Source: Aplectana chamaeleonis (Eukaryota; Nematoda; Chromadorea; Rhabditida; Cosmocercidae). From it: a DNA stretch of 64,000 nucleotides. The translations under genes were made by a program, and so were the position numbers. Below are positions 1-10,167 of the stretch, piece by piece; position 1 is the first letter of the stretch, and every line of letters starts with the position of its first letter. The DNA lies in assembly GCA_029168955.1 (NCBI GenBank), contig JAPDOI010000276.1, forward strand, positions 874,501 to 938,500, in the 5' to 3' direction. The notes beneath the pieces are model-generated. The model saw only the letters and a program-made list of their open reading frames with translations. It ran no database searches and was not told where the DNA came from.

Positions 1-182
1 CCTCCACGGCACAGTAATCATCACGGAGCTGCTGCGGTAATACCGTGGAACTATCGCGGCAAGTCGAGGGTCGCGGTACTTTCCTGGCACTGCCGCGGCA
101 TACCTTCTCAGTGTCCCTGCCCACGTGTGTTGCACAAATGCTTCTGTGTCGTACAAATGCTTCCTGCTTCTTTTAGACTCTG

Positions 183-252
183 AAAATCTCTAGTGACCTG
201 TCGATTTCGATTATCACCAGCAGCGGAACGGTGGGCCTCGGTGGAATATAAC
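183..252. repeat. Dispersed repeat, copy 1
   Basis: The segment begins with aatctctagtga and continues through cgatttcgattatcacc to gaatataac. The same words in the same order and orientation recur at 20,445-20,523, with a few substitutions and about 10 extra bases in the middle. Seen directly by comparing the two places. The family is not recognised. Confidence 0.7.
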
Positions 253-380
253 CAGTGATAAGGAGGTTTCGGCAAAACAGCTACCGCTCCGCGCTGTGAT
301 ATTTGAATACAGGAGTTCACTTGAAATGAACCAGAGTCTAGCTACACCAGAATCTGTCGAAACTCTGGATTGGAGTTGGA

Positions 381-427
381 GTAGATAGTCCAACTCCAAA
401 GCACCACATTGGAGTTGGACTATCTAC
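381..427. repeat. 19-bp perfect inverted repeat (hairpin)
   Basis: Arms 381-399 and 409-427 are exact reverse complements (gtagatagtccaactccaa) around a 9-nt spacer. It lies 8 bases outside the left TTAA of the small MITE at 439-553, so it may be the end of another inserted element. No function is implied. Confidence 0.8.
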
Positions 428-438
428 TGTCAAATTAA

Positions 439-553
439 CGCGAGCTGATAGTGAAAATGGAAATAGTATACGAATAAAGAAAAAGATGGATAGCTTTTTA
501 AAACGTCTTTTTTCTCATTCACACACTATTTCCAATTTCTCTGTCAGCTCGCG
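439..553. mobile_element. 115-bp MITE with TTAA flanks
   Basis: The element starts CGCGAGCTGA and ends with its reverse complement. The imperfect terminal inverted repeats run about 50 bp from each side, so nearly the whole element is a palindrome. It is flanked on both sides by TTAA (435-438 and 554-557), consistent with a TTAA target-site duplication as made by piggyBac-type transposases. A 2-bp TA duplication is also compatible, because TTAA contains TA. There is no coding capacity, so it is non-autonomous. The superfamily assignment is inference from the flank only. Confidence 0.7.
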
Positions 554-1037
554 TTAAGTTGCAGTTTTGCGCGAACTTACCGCGATCTGGGAAAAGTTTA
601 AAAATCTTAAGACCTTATTTCTGAACCGATATTTTTTCCAAAAAAGACAGAATGAACCTTTTTTTGGGGAATTTTTTTTATACTATGCGTATCTAGTGGC
701 TCATAACGTGGCATGCGCGTGTGTGATTTCAGCAATGTTTGGTCGCTTTACGGAAAATCGTCAAATAAAAAGCTCGTGTTTGCTGCTGTTTACCGAGAAC
801 TTACCGCGAGTTAACTAGCGTTTTCGACCCCATTTACTACCACCCCAGGTAAGTCAAATGGTTTAGCGAACAATGGATAATCGGATTAGCCCTGGTGCCT
901 ACATGGCCGCGAGCATAGGCGGCGTTCCCTTTCAATGTTTTGCCGAGTTTTGCCGGAAATATAACAAAAATTTTGGCAAACGACAAACGGCAATTGCCGC
1001 ACATCCCTGTTGGCAATGCCAAATTGGCATACAGTTA
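554..1037. other. Intergenic DNA with one dispersed repeat copy
   Basis: No supportable gene. Short open frames here lack recognisable domains. About 907-1,009 is a repeat with alternating ttgccg/ggcaaacg words that ends in gcaattgccgcacatccctg. A related copy lies directly against the satellite at 24,190-24,305. Confidence 0.5.
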
Positions 1038-1311
1038 AGGGGTCTGCAGAGTTGCAGAGACCGGCGAGTAGTCGCCGAGCGTCAGCCTTGACATGGCGAC
1101 AAAAATGTTGCGAAACATTATCGTCGCGGCGTCGGTTGCCGCTCGCTGGCAGTGATGCAGGGCCGTCGCGTCGTCAGTACACTCTGCGGTGCCCCCTCGT
1201 CGCCCTTTACGCCGCGTCGGTCGCCCCCGTCGCTGAAAGTGATCGATATTGCATCACCCAGCGTTGCTCGTCGCTGCGAGCACCGCCGCAACTTGGACTC
1301 TGCAGACCCCT
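1038..1311. mobile_element. 274-bp MITE with TTA flanks
   Basis: Both ends carry an exact 15-bp terminal inverted repeat, AGGGGTCTGCAGAGT at the left and its reverse complement at the right. TTA lies immediately outside each end (1,035-1,037 and 1,312-1,314). A 3-bp TTA/TWA duplication is the hallmark of PIF/Harbinger-type transposition, so that superfamily is the best guess. The interior is GC-rich and CpG-rich compared with its surroundings and does not encode a transposase. Confidence 0.75.
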
Positions 1312-2132
1312 TTAGAAAGCGCAAATTATTCTCCATCCAGTATTTTTTCCGCAGGAAACCTTGTGGTTTCAGAACATATTTTGTAATTTATTCAGGATCA
1401 AGTGTGGTTGCGAAATCTTGCAATGGAGGGAGAGGTGGAGCAAGTGTCGCAAAATTTTGACCCGAAAATGGGGTAGGGGGGTATCGCGAAAATTTCGGAC
1501 CAAAAATGAAAATTTCTGGAAGTGATTGTAAAATCAAAATAACGAAAGTGAAAACTGTTGGTGATGATCGTGGGAATTTCGTCTAAAAATGAAAATTCGG
1601 TGAAGATATCCCGGAAATTCTCCGCGTTTTTGGTCACCAAAGGGAAGGATCGTAGCATTGCTCCGGTTTTAAACGCTTGAGCTCGCTTACTAAACGAACC
1701 TACGGCGTCTAACAGTTTTAATAATCAAATATAAACTGCCCAGAAATCGTGCCCCGGTGACATAGCTTCGTTGGGTGGAGCCGGGTACTCCACCAACGTT
1801 CACCTATGGGCAGGTGAAAGAGGGAACCTTAACCATTGGGAATCAAAGTGACCCAACGTTCGTGCAAGTCATTTTCAAGATTAGATGGGTATCATTGCCT
1901 GTTTTTTTTCTCGTCCATAACTTTTTTACCCTTGAAGATAGCCTTTTTGTAACCTTTTTGTGAAGGTTGTTTTTGAAATCCTCATAAAGTTCTGAATCGA
2001 ATAGCGTTTTCAGTTACCAAAAATAGATTCCCACTCTTCCAGCCGATGCTAGTTTATACAGTGCATTTTTTCTGCCTGAAGTTATCGGTTTTTCATTCAT
2101 AGCTTTTTTAAGTTAAGAGATGGGAGGGGTAA
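1312..2132. other. Intergenic DNA, no gene seen
   Basis: No domain or gene structure recognised. The right part, about 1,963-2,125, has an imperfect direct-repeat counterpart at about 3,396-3,540. Both read roughly as aaggttgttt...aaatcc...gaatagcg...gtttttc...gagat. The two copies flank the inverted-repeat element at 2,133-3,367. Confidence 0.5.
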
Positions 2133-3367
2133 GCGTTATGCCCGAATTGGGCGGGGCAGGGGCGGAGTCGGCTGTCACCAATTGCCTAGGTGGCCGGTCA
2201 TAAACGAGGTGCGAACGAAGGTGCGAGGAACGCAATTATAGCGTCGCTCTCACTACGGCCGCTTGGCCCAACTAACGAGCTACGCAAGCCAATCGATCCA
2301 ATTTTATAAAGGTTGCTATGAAGGTAACTGCTTCTAGAAACTAGCAGCGGTATTGTACCAAATGACTCCAAAATTCGAAAAATCGAATAAATTACTAAAG
2401 ACTCGATGTGAAAAAAAAGAACATTATCCAAACTCTCGAGTGATTCAAATATGAATCGATAATTGAAAAAGAAAGGAAAACTGAATTCATTAACAAGGAA
2501 GGCTTGCACCAAAAACCACTGAGTTTCAGAGCGCAATTGAAATATATTGTAGGGGGAGGACAGTGCTCCAATATTCCATACTCAGCATCGGCTAAATGCC
2601 TGACAAGGGAACTATTATAAGTCATACTAACATTGAGAATGAAATGTGCTTTACTAGAACCATTTCCGGACGTAAATCCGAATATGGCCATCGCAGCTGC
2701 CTAGACTCATCCTGGAAGAAGTTATGAGTGTTTTTAAAGCTTCGCGGCGAGGTACCCACATGGAATTTTTAGATTGTTTTTAAATTGTTCTCCGGGTTCT
2801 GCTAAAAACATGTAAAACAAACCTTGCCAAGGGAGGTAGTTTTGGGCCCTGAACACGATTATGAGGTCCGTTTCCGGATTTTCGGAAGACTACTGCGCTT
2901 TTTTTTTGGGGGGGGGTAGAGTAGGTATGAAAATCAGAGAAAAAAATGCCTATAACTTCAATACAATGAGTCTAGGCAGCTGCGATGGGCATATTCGGAC
3001 TTTACGTCCAAAAATGGCTCTAGAAAAGCATATTTAATTTGGAATGGTTAATATGACTTATAGTAAGTAGTTCCCTTGGAAGAGATTCACAGAAATTTTT
3101 TTTCAAGCATAGGTCATTTATGTACTGTCACAGACGAACCGAATCGAATAACTCCTTTACGGTTGATATTGTCTTATCTCACCACACTTTAATTTCTCTC
3201 CTTTTTGCTCCTCGTCATTTAACTTGAATGGCTCGTTAGTTGGTCGACGCTGTCGTAGTGAGTGCAACGCTATAATTGCGTTGCTCGCGCCTCCGTTTAC
3301 GACCGGCCACCTGGGCAATTGGTGACAGCCGACTCCGCCCCCGCTCCGCCCATTTCGGGCATAACGC
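2133..3367. mobile_element. Foldback-like element with nested inverted repeats
   Basis: Two nested pairs of inverted arms are visible. The outer arms are 2,133-2,281 and 3,231-3,367 (starting gcgttatgcccga and closing with tcgggcataacgc). The inner arms are 2,604-2,710 and 2,966-3,079 (the inner ends read catcgcagctgcctagactcat and its complement). Arms match imperfectly, with indels. The centre around 2,711-2,965 includes a poly-T/poly-G tract at about 2,900-2,918. No transposase frame is present, so this is probably a non-autonomous foldback or long-TIR DNA transposon. It is flanked by direct-repeat copies (1,963-2,125 and 3,396-3,540), suggesting a compound or nested insertion. Confidence 0.65.
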
Positions 3368-3512
3368 AGCACACCCAAGAGATGGATCTTTGGTAAAGGT
3401 TGTTTTCCAAATCCCCTTAGAATCCTGCGTCGACTAGTGTTTCAGGTTCAAAAAATAGCGCTTCGATCCTTCAGCCTAATTCGTTTTATGAAATACCAGT
3501 TTTTCGTTTATA

Positions 3513-3586
3513 ACTCTTTAACCGTTAGAGATAGTGTTACGGTGAAGGTTGTTTCACCGTAACACTATCTCTAACGGTTAAAGAGT
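3513..3586. repeat. 34-bp perfect palindrome with 6-nt loop
   Basis: Arms 3,513-3,546 and 3,553-3,586 are exact reverse complements (actctttaaccgttagagat at the left start). The structure abuts the 3' end of the minus-strand RTE-like element. The left arm belongs to the direct repeat that also appears near 1,963-2,125, so the right arm is probably a recent inverted duplication formed at the insertion junction. Confidence 0.85.
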
Positions 3587-3614
3587 CGTCAGCCGTGTCC
3601 ATTTTTCACGGTCT

Positions 3615-5355
3615 TCAGCCACAATTTGAACACATCCAGCTGTCACTATTCCATTTCCTGCGAAACGAAACATCGCGCCTGAATTGTCTTTCGATGCCGA
3701 GTGACTTCAAATCCTCTTTAACCACATCCGTCCAGAACTTTCGCCTACGCCCAGGTGGCCGTTCCCAGACAGGATTTGGAAGCATTCTCAAAGCGTGTTG
3801 TACGAGACGATCCGGCTTTCTTCTTAGTATATACCCGAGCAGTCGAAGTCGACTTTCCATTGCTGCTTGAGATGGCGTTGGGAGATGCTGGCACCTCCAT
3901 CGTGTCGAGCGTTGATGTACTGCGTCGATTTCCTTGTAAAGATCTTCGTTATGGCATACACGCGACCAGGAATATTCAAGCAAACGCCTAAAAGGCTTCC
4001 TCTCCGTGCAATCCAACCTTTCCATCTGCGTCTTCGGTGCTGCCCACGTCTCCTATCCGTACATCGTGATAGGGCGAATAGCGGATAGGTAGACGCGCAA
4101 CTTGACTTCCTCCGCGATGGGGGTAGACCACAAACACTTGGTTAGAGAATTAAATGCAGACGTAGCTTTCGCACATCGTTGTCGAATATCCGCTGCATAA
4201 CTACCATCGTTCTTCGGCAAAGAGCCCAAATAACAGAAATCATCCACCAGTTCGATACGTTGTCCGTCCACACAAACTCCCGTTGAAGGCCTGTGAGAGA
4301 CCCACATCTGCTTGCATTTGTCGGGACGAAGACGAAGTCCACAGGGCTGCATCATGCTTCGAAACGAGGTTCACAATCCTCTGCAGTTTTGCGTTGTTTT
4401 CAGCGAATAACACAATGTCGTCGGCGTACTCCAGGTCGACAAGGGAGCGTCCTGATGGTGTTAGGATCACATCCGCACGAAACTGTTCTGCAACTCTACG
4501 CATGATGTCATCAACGGCGAAGTTGAAAAGAAAAGGTCCTGCTACAGCTCCTTGCCTTACTTCTGTTTTCGCCTCGAAAGCTGACGTAAATCCGACAGGT
4601 GTACGAACTGCTGCTGTTGTTCCTCTGTTCATGTCCTCGGTTAACCGAACATACTTTTCCGGGACTTCATCTGCTCGCAGAGCGTTGAGCAATCGATCGC
4701 GATGAGGAGAGTCGAACGCGGCTCCAAAGTCCAAAAAAGCAAGCTGTAATGGCTTCGAATACCGCTACCACGATTCAATTACTCTTCTCACGACGAAAAC
4801 TTGGTCGATGGTCGATCTTGAAGGTGGAAAACCGGCTTGCTCATCTCTGGTCATTCCTTCGCGATGCTTGAGTCGCTCGAGAATGATACGTTCTAAAACC
4901 TTGTACATGACACGAAGTAGAGAGATTCCTCTGTAGTTCTTAGGATCCATGACGGATAGCTTTTTGTGAAGAGGTACGATGATCGCATGTATCCACGAAT
5001 TGTGTATCTTTTCCCTCATCCATATGGCACGAATAGTGTTGGTCATTTCACGAATTCCAGACGGAGGAAGAGCTTTCAGCATTTCAGCAGTGATGTTGTC
5101 ATTTCTACCTGCCTTTCCATTCTTCATTTTCCGGACACAATCCAAAACTTCAGACTCAGTCGGCGGTTCCTCACTGACATCGTAATGTGCTCTCTGAACA
5201 TGCGGGAGCTCAGGTACTGATGGCGCTGGACGATTCAGTAATGAACTGAAAGAATTCTCCCATATTGGCAGCGTCGCATCACCAACTGCAACTCCTTTGG
5301 TAGTGTTCAAGACAGGAGAACATCTCTTCATCTTCCCGCTATACTGTCGCAGCAA
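3615..5355 (-). pseudogene. RTE-like element: reverse transcriptase region (broken)
   Basis: This is the reverse-transcriptase half, in the same frame as the endonuclease until about 4,350. Motifs in order are GKAGRNDNITAEMLK, IIVPLHKKLSVMDPKNYRGI, DEQAGFPPSRSTIDQVF (motif 2 region), LDFGAAFDSPHR (motif A, aspartates kept), VRQGAVAGPFLFNFAVDD (motif B) and LEYADDIVLFAE (motif C, YADD intact at 4,417-4,428). TAG at 4,765-4,767 interrupts the region between the fingers and motif A. A frameshift near 4,340-4,355 moves the thumb into another frame, TAG at 4,053-4,055 breaks TMYG-ETW, and a further shift lies near 3,620. Intact catalytic aspartates with scattered stops point to neutral decay after insertion. 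Confidence 0.85.
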
Positions 5356-5535
5356 CGTGTAATCCTTTTTCGGACTATTCTACTCCCAGGCCTTCTCGAA
5401 CTCCTTAGCTCTACACTTCCACTCTCGTTCGCTGTCACTTTGAAGCTGCCGACGCATTTTCCTCCTCAGACGCTTCTCCTCCACAAAGTTTCCTGCAGTT
5501 CGGAGAGCACATACCCTGTTGTAAGTAGACGTTGT

Positions 5536-6570
5536 TTACTCTGAGACGTAGGCGAACTTCTTCTTAGGCTGTACAACTGGGAGTGCCTCTTTCGAAGCGT
5601 CCTGGATGCACTTGACGAAAGAATCCGCGGCGCAAAGTTTCTTCTTTGTCCGTACTCCGATGTGAATAGAAATGCGTTGTTGGATTTTCCTTCTGCATTC
5701 TTCATCTCTGAGTCTTGTCATGTCAATCCTCTGGAGAGGCTGAGGCCCACGCTTCCTCTTATGAATTCTCGCAATGAAGTTCAACAGAACAGGACGGTGA
5801 TCCGAATCGAATGCGACATCCCACACAGCTCTGGATCTTCGAATGTCCGATACTGGAATATTCCTTGTCAGAACATGGTCGAGATGTAGGTTCAAGGTTG
5901 TCATCTTCCGCTTCCGCTGCTCGTCTGGAGATAGCTGGGTTGGTCTCTGCCATGTAAGCTGATGGCGGCGATGATTCCTCTTGAATGTCGGTGCAATAAT
6001 CAGACCACTGCGTTCACAAAAGTCGACAAGGCGGTAACCATTGTCCAATGTTTGCTCCACTGGGTAGAACCATTTACCAAGTACTTCGGATTCCTGATCA
6101 AGTCCCATCTTCGCATTTGCGTCAATCCACACGACAACAGCATGTTGACAAGGTATCCTGGCCAGCAACGTGTTGAGTTCCTCATAAAAGGCATCCTTCA
6201 AATTGTCCTCACCGGTTTCAGTGGGCGCATGAGCACTCACTATCTACAGATTGAATCCTCTGTGATCCCGCAGCCGTACGAATGTATTCCGACACGACGT
6301 TGAGCCAAACTCCTTGACCATACCATTGAAATCCTTCCTTACAGCTATTGCACAGCCTCCCACTCTCCTATCGTCAGCGTTGCCGCAGTAGATGGTGTAC
6401 TCTCCGACGCTGATGACGGGTCTATCCTTGAGGCGGGTTTCCTGCAATGCAGCAAACGGTGCATTGAAATAGCTCAGAAGTCTGGATAGCGCAGTTTTTT
6501 TTTGGGTATCACTCGACAGCGATCGACAGTTCAGGGTGGCGAAATTGTGGCTTGTGGCCAAAGACTCCAT
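5536..6570 (-). pseudogene. RTE-like element: APE-type endonuclease region (broken)
   Basis: This is the endonuclease half of the retrotransposon polyprotein, which in intact relatives nicks target DNA for target-primed reverse transcription. The chosen start at 6,570 opens with Met shortly before the first motif. Visible APE motifs in order are TLNCRSLS (catalytic Asn), LQETRL (catalytic Glu), SAHAPTETG, VVWIDANAKMG (Asp/Asn pair) and DSDHRPVLLNF (Ser-Asp-His). The reading frame is interrupted by TAG at 6,244-6,246, where the context suggests a lost Trp codon, and resumes in the same frame at once. It ends at TAA 5,536-5,538, after which the same frame continues through a basic linker to another stop at 5,380-5,382. 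All catalytic motifs survive, so decay is by nonsense mutation and not by domain loss. Confidence 0.85.
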
Positions 6571-6777
6571 GAACTCCTTAGGTACGGATCATAAGGTGTT
6601 ATGGACCAGAGGCCTTAGTGTGCCTGACGGCGACACCTTTATGCAATGTATGGGATACTTTCGCGAATAGTTGAGCACGCTACATCGCTCGAACGTTCCC
6701 TGTGTACACTCAAACGTTTGCTGGGTTCAGTAGAAGCAGGGGCACCAACGAGCAGGTACCAACAGACTTGTATACAC
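6571..6777. other. Probable 5' flank or leader of the RTE-like element
   Basis: No gene seen. This is the sequence immediately upstream (minus-strand sense) of the retrotransposon start Met. It may include the element's 5' untranslated region, but no boundary or target-site duplication could be fixed. Confidence 0.4.
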
Positions 6778-7874
6778 ACTATACTTGGGCCGAATCGAAT
6801 GATCGAAACATCATCCGATTGAAAAAAGTCGACTTCGATTAAATCGACTAAGTCGACTACTCGAAAATTGGAAAATCCGGCTAAATCGAAAAGTCGATCA
6901 TTTGAAAAAGGGCGATTTCCGGATAAGTCGAGAAGTCGATCATTCGGAAAGAGGCGATTTTCGGATGAGTCGAGAAGTCGATCATTCGAAAATAGTAATG
7001 TCCGACTTATTCGAAATTTTCGCCGCTTTCAAGAGTACATGGTAAACTTGTTATTCGAGGATAATTCTTCGGATAATGGATCGATTCAGATATTGAAGGT
7101 TTCAAATTTTCCGGATATTGGTTCAATTCAGATATTGCGTTTTTTTATATTTTCGTATAGTGGATCGATTCAGATAATGCCATTTTTTCAATGATTCGGA
7201 TAAGAATATCCGGTCGGGTAATTTCGGATAACTTCGAATATTTTCGGAATAAAGTTCAATTGATCCAGCACGGTAAAAAATAAATCAGGTACTCAAGGCA
7301 AGCCTCTGAAAACTTCCATAATTGAAGAAACAGAAGTACTTCATTGCATTTGCAGCATGTTCACATACGAACATCAATCTTCATAAATGCATATTAATAA
7401 AAATATGAAAACAAATCTTTCATTACTCTACCGTCGTCGGGAGGCACAGTACTATCGATACACAGGTTTTTCAGAACAACTAGCTAGTAAAAAGTGTGCA
7501 AAGCGACAATACAAAAAATCTACACTGAACAACTAGCCACTTGGTCATCAAACTTGACGAAGTGGCCTTTTTTTGCGCGTCGCAACGACTCTTCCGATTG
7601 CGGAAGGAGGAGGGAAACCCTGGGTTGATGTATCAAATGGAAGGCGGTACGTGAAAATTGGCGTGGCCGAGAGCAATTTTATCCCAATTTATCCGAAAAT
7701 TATCTGATTTTATCCGAAAATTTACCCGAATTTTATTCGATTTTATCCGAATTTTTGACTTTTTGGATAGTGGTTCGATTCAGATAATGCCGATTTTAAA
7801 TTTCCCGGATATTTCTTCGATCCGGATATCCGGTCGGATATTCGAAAAGGAGTGATTCGTATACTAAGTATAGT
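6778..7874. repeat. AT-rich element with degenerate ~44-bp tandem units
   Basis: The ends carry a short inverted repeat, ACTATACTT at 6,778 and its complement AAGTATAGT at 7,866-7,874. Between about 6,840 and 7,000 there are three to four imperfect copies of a unit of roughly 44 bp built from gtcgatcattcgaaaa and gattttcggataagtcg. At 7,075-7,190 and 7,765-7,850 a related word, ggatcgattcagata, recurs. A further set of the same units is at 9,535-9,713. About 7,570-7,680 (including gaaaccctgggttga) resembles part of the inverted-repeat element at 23,289-23,617. Probably a non-autonomous DNA element with an internal minisatellite. Confidence 0.55.
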
Positions 7875-8488
7875 ACCTGGTTATTGAGAAAGATGTTGGA
7901 AATGCCAGCTACTCCATCTTGACACATTTTTCTAATTTGCGCGTAATCAATGCAGAATTTTTGTAGCCGCGGACAAACATAATTGATGCCTTCTTTCTAC
8001 TATATAGGTAGTTTTCTTTTCTTATTTCTACATTTGCGCAACGTTCAATGAATTTTATACTGAATTAAGAGCTCATAAGATTTCAAATAAAGGTGTTTGA
8101 ATGGAAATGAAAATGGGGAAACTGCGGGCGATTTATGCTGATCGTCTAGGAGGAAAATTGTCATATTAGAGGGATAGTGCGCGTAGAAAACCATTGGTTT
8201 TTTCATATTCTGTATAGCTTGGCCCCTTTAGTAAAAGAAAATGTCGGACGAGTCCCTAAAAAATCTTCATTTTTAAAGAAAGACCAGTTCGAATACCCTG
8301 TAAAAAATGCATTGAAGTTCGCGCCGAAATCGTTTTTGAAGTTTCCCTTCATGTGGAGTTTGGGCCATAGTTGTTTTAGTGTTGCTTGACAGTCCCATCA
8401 ACATTCTATGAGAAAGTGGTAGATGATGGACCAAAAGTGCTAGATGATCGACCCCATAGAAACTTTTAGCTGGCCGTAGCCTTTGAAG
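7875..8488. other. Intergenic or intronic DNA, no gene seen
   Basis: AT-rich sequence without recognisable coding or RNA features. It may lie in an upstream intron of the WAPL gene, whose 5' exons were not found in this window. Confidence 0.5.
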
Positions 8489-8924
8489 GCAGTGTTCACG
8501 ATAAATCTCATATTCGAGTTCGACTTAAAAATGGGGTTGTCGGGTCGTGAGCTATCCAATAGTGAATAAACCGGAGAAAGGCGCTCAATATAAGCTAAAA
8601 TAGCTGTTTGTAACGTTCTGGGCGTGGACCCAGCTAGTTTCCGCAATTCCGCGCTAATGGCGAAATGTGCGCGAATCGATCGAGCTGAACGTGGCGGAGT
8701 TCTTTGGCAATTTGCCATCGTAAACGTCCGCGGCGTCACAAGCTCGTCAGAACGGGGCGCGCGGGCTGAGAGCAGGCGTACTGGGGTAACGAAATCTCTT
8801 CGCCGTCATTTTTATCGATTTCTGGCCTGTTTTCGCTGCTTTTTTTGAACCTATCCCCTCTAGCATCTACCGGCGTAGTATTTCACACTGAAAACTTAAA
8901 AGAGAGATTCATCGTGAACACTGC
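8489..8924. mobile_element. Inverted-repeat element (GCAGTGTTCACGAT family)
   Basis: The ends are inverted repeats: gcagtgttcacgataaatct at 8,489 and gagattcatcgtgaacactg at 8,904, one mismatch in 21. The same terminal word, with small changes, bounds the element at 10,168-10,656, so the two belong to one family. No transposase frame is present inside. Boundaries beyond the matching arms are not certain. Confidence 0.65.
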
Positions 8925-9534
8925 TTTTAGAAGCTGAATTAGGCCTCGGCTGGTATCTGAGCTAGGTATGGGGTGTCAGCTTGTGCGCTACATTGCGAAC
9001 GTCGCGACGCATCTGCGCGCGCACCAGGAAATGGGCCATCCTTTTCAAAGCTCTGTTCATACAGTCAGCGCAGATCGCACTGATATATTGCGTTCCCCGT
9101 TGTGCGGTAGCGCAAGCTCAGTGGCCGCATATTATAAAACGTGGCATCTAGTTTACACTAATCGTCGATAGGGACCGCCAAGTATTAACAGGATCCGAGC
9201 AGACTGTATACTCGTTGCCCCATACCTCGGTGAAATTGAGAGACTCGCTTTAGTTTTCGAATGTTGTTTCCCCGCCGTTGTGCCCCCGTAAAATAGCCGT
9301 TAGACCCTGAAGCCAGCTTCCAAAATTATCGATTCTTTCATTTTTATTTAAAGACTTTCCTAAGTCGCAAATAATTCCTAGGGAATCCTATCAACTTCTT
9401 TGTGCTTAAGCTATTCTTTTTTTCGCATTCCGATTTCATAGATATGCGGAAAAATACGTAATGGAGCTGTTGCGGGAACGAAAAAGTCAATTAGGCTGTC
9501 ACATCTTTATGTACCGTCCGAATTGTTGAATGGA
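8925..9534. other. Intergenic or intronic DNA, no gene seen
   Basis: A 67-codon open frame at 8,968-9,171 has no recognisable domain and no gene context. Nothing else stands out. Confidence 0.45.
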
Positions 9535-9713
9535 AGGGTAGATAATTTTTCAAGTCGATTGAAAAAGTTGACTTTACATTCGAAAAGTCGATCATTCGAA
9601 AAAGTGGGATTTTCGACTTATCCGAAAATGTCGATCATTCGAAAAAGTCTAATTTTCGACTTATTTGAAAAGTCGATCATTCGAAAAAAATTTCAATCTG
9701 CCCAAGTATAATA
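9535..9713. repeat. Degenerate ~44-bp tandem repeat, second locus
   Basis: Three to four imperfect units containing gtcgatcattcgaaaa and attttcgacttat. The right edge reads cccaagtataat, the complement of the terminal word (atacttggg) at the left end of the 6,778-7,874 element. This is likely a truncated relative of that element. Confidence 0.6.
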
Positions 9714-9773
9714 CACACCCCCGATCAGCATTTAAGAAGTATATAAGCTAAAGCAGAACACCGACTTTTTCTT

Positions 9774-10076
9774 TTGTTCAAATCCCTCAAGACTAAAAAT
9801 CCAATTCTCCTCATTAAAGCGTATAAAATGTACGTTCGTTCAATTCTGGAGTATGGAATTTGCATTTACTTTCCTAATAGAAAGACCATGGTCAACAAAC
9901 TGGAAAAGATATAGTATAGCTTTACCAGAAAGTTGTTCATTCGTTCGTTGGGATTCATTTACGCGAGTATCCCACGTTGGCTGATAAGAAACAGAATGCT
10001 TAATTGAGAAACGTTAGACTTGAGGCGCAGGAAAAATGATCTAATTATGGTACATAACATTCCTAATCGAAAATAA
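9774..10076 (+). pseudogene. Remnant of a non-LTR reverse transcriptase (thumb region)
   Basis: In one frame from 9,774 the translation contains LLIKAYKMYVRSILEYGICI and LFIRSLGFIYASIPRW. These resemble the post-catalytic thumb segment of CR1/Jockey-type retrotransposons, where an AYxxYVRSxLEYG word and a later RKLFxR word are typical. In-frame stops at 9,912-9,914 (TAG) and 10,005-10,007 (TGA) show it is dead. Only about 100 codons remain, with no endonuclease or catalytic palm nearby. Clade call is tentative. Confidence 0.75.
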
Positions 10077-10167
10077 GACTCAAAAGTAGAAATTTTTCGA
10101 GTTAGCATTATCCAGAACGAGAGGTGAGCGGTTCAAAATTGTTTTTCATCGGCCTCGAACTTCGTTA

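Larger units (their letters stand above)
1..438. other. Repeat-rich flank, no gene seen
   Basis: No open frame here resembles a known protein. The first 110 bases contain several imperfect GC-rich echoes (cgcggta/taccgtgg-like words) but no clean repeat unit. Bases 183-252 are a copy of a dispersed repeat also present at 20,445-20,523. Bases 381-427 form a hairpin. Confidence 0.6.
3600..6570 (-). mobile_element. Degenerate RTE-like non-LTR retrotransposon
   Basis: Read on the minus strand this is a single-ORF APE endonuclease plus reverse-transcriptase element. The order is endonuclease (6,570 down to about 5,760), linker, RT fingers/palm (about 5,355-4,240) and thumb/C-terminal region (about 4,355-3,615). 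The overall design and the C-terminal segment with RRLLEYSWSRVCHNEDLY and PPGRRRKFWTDVVKEDLKSL match RTE-type elements I recall from hookworms. The copy is dead. In-frame stops lie at 6,244-6,246, 5,536-5,538, 5,380-5,382, 4,765-4,767 and 4,053-4,055. One frameshift is near 4,340-4,355 and another near 3,620. The 5' limit beyond the start Met at 6,570 and the exact 3' terminus are not defined. Clade assignment is from memory, not from a search. Confidence 0.85.

Noticed and set aside
5466..5705. 79-codon minus-strand frame inside the RTE-like element
   Set aside because: Out of phase with the endonuclease-RT frame, which continues through this stretch with two stops; shadow frame.
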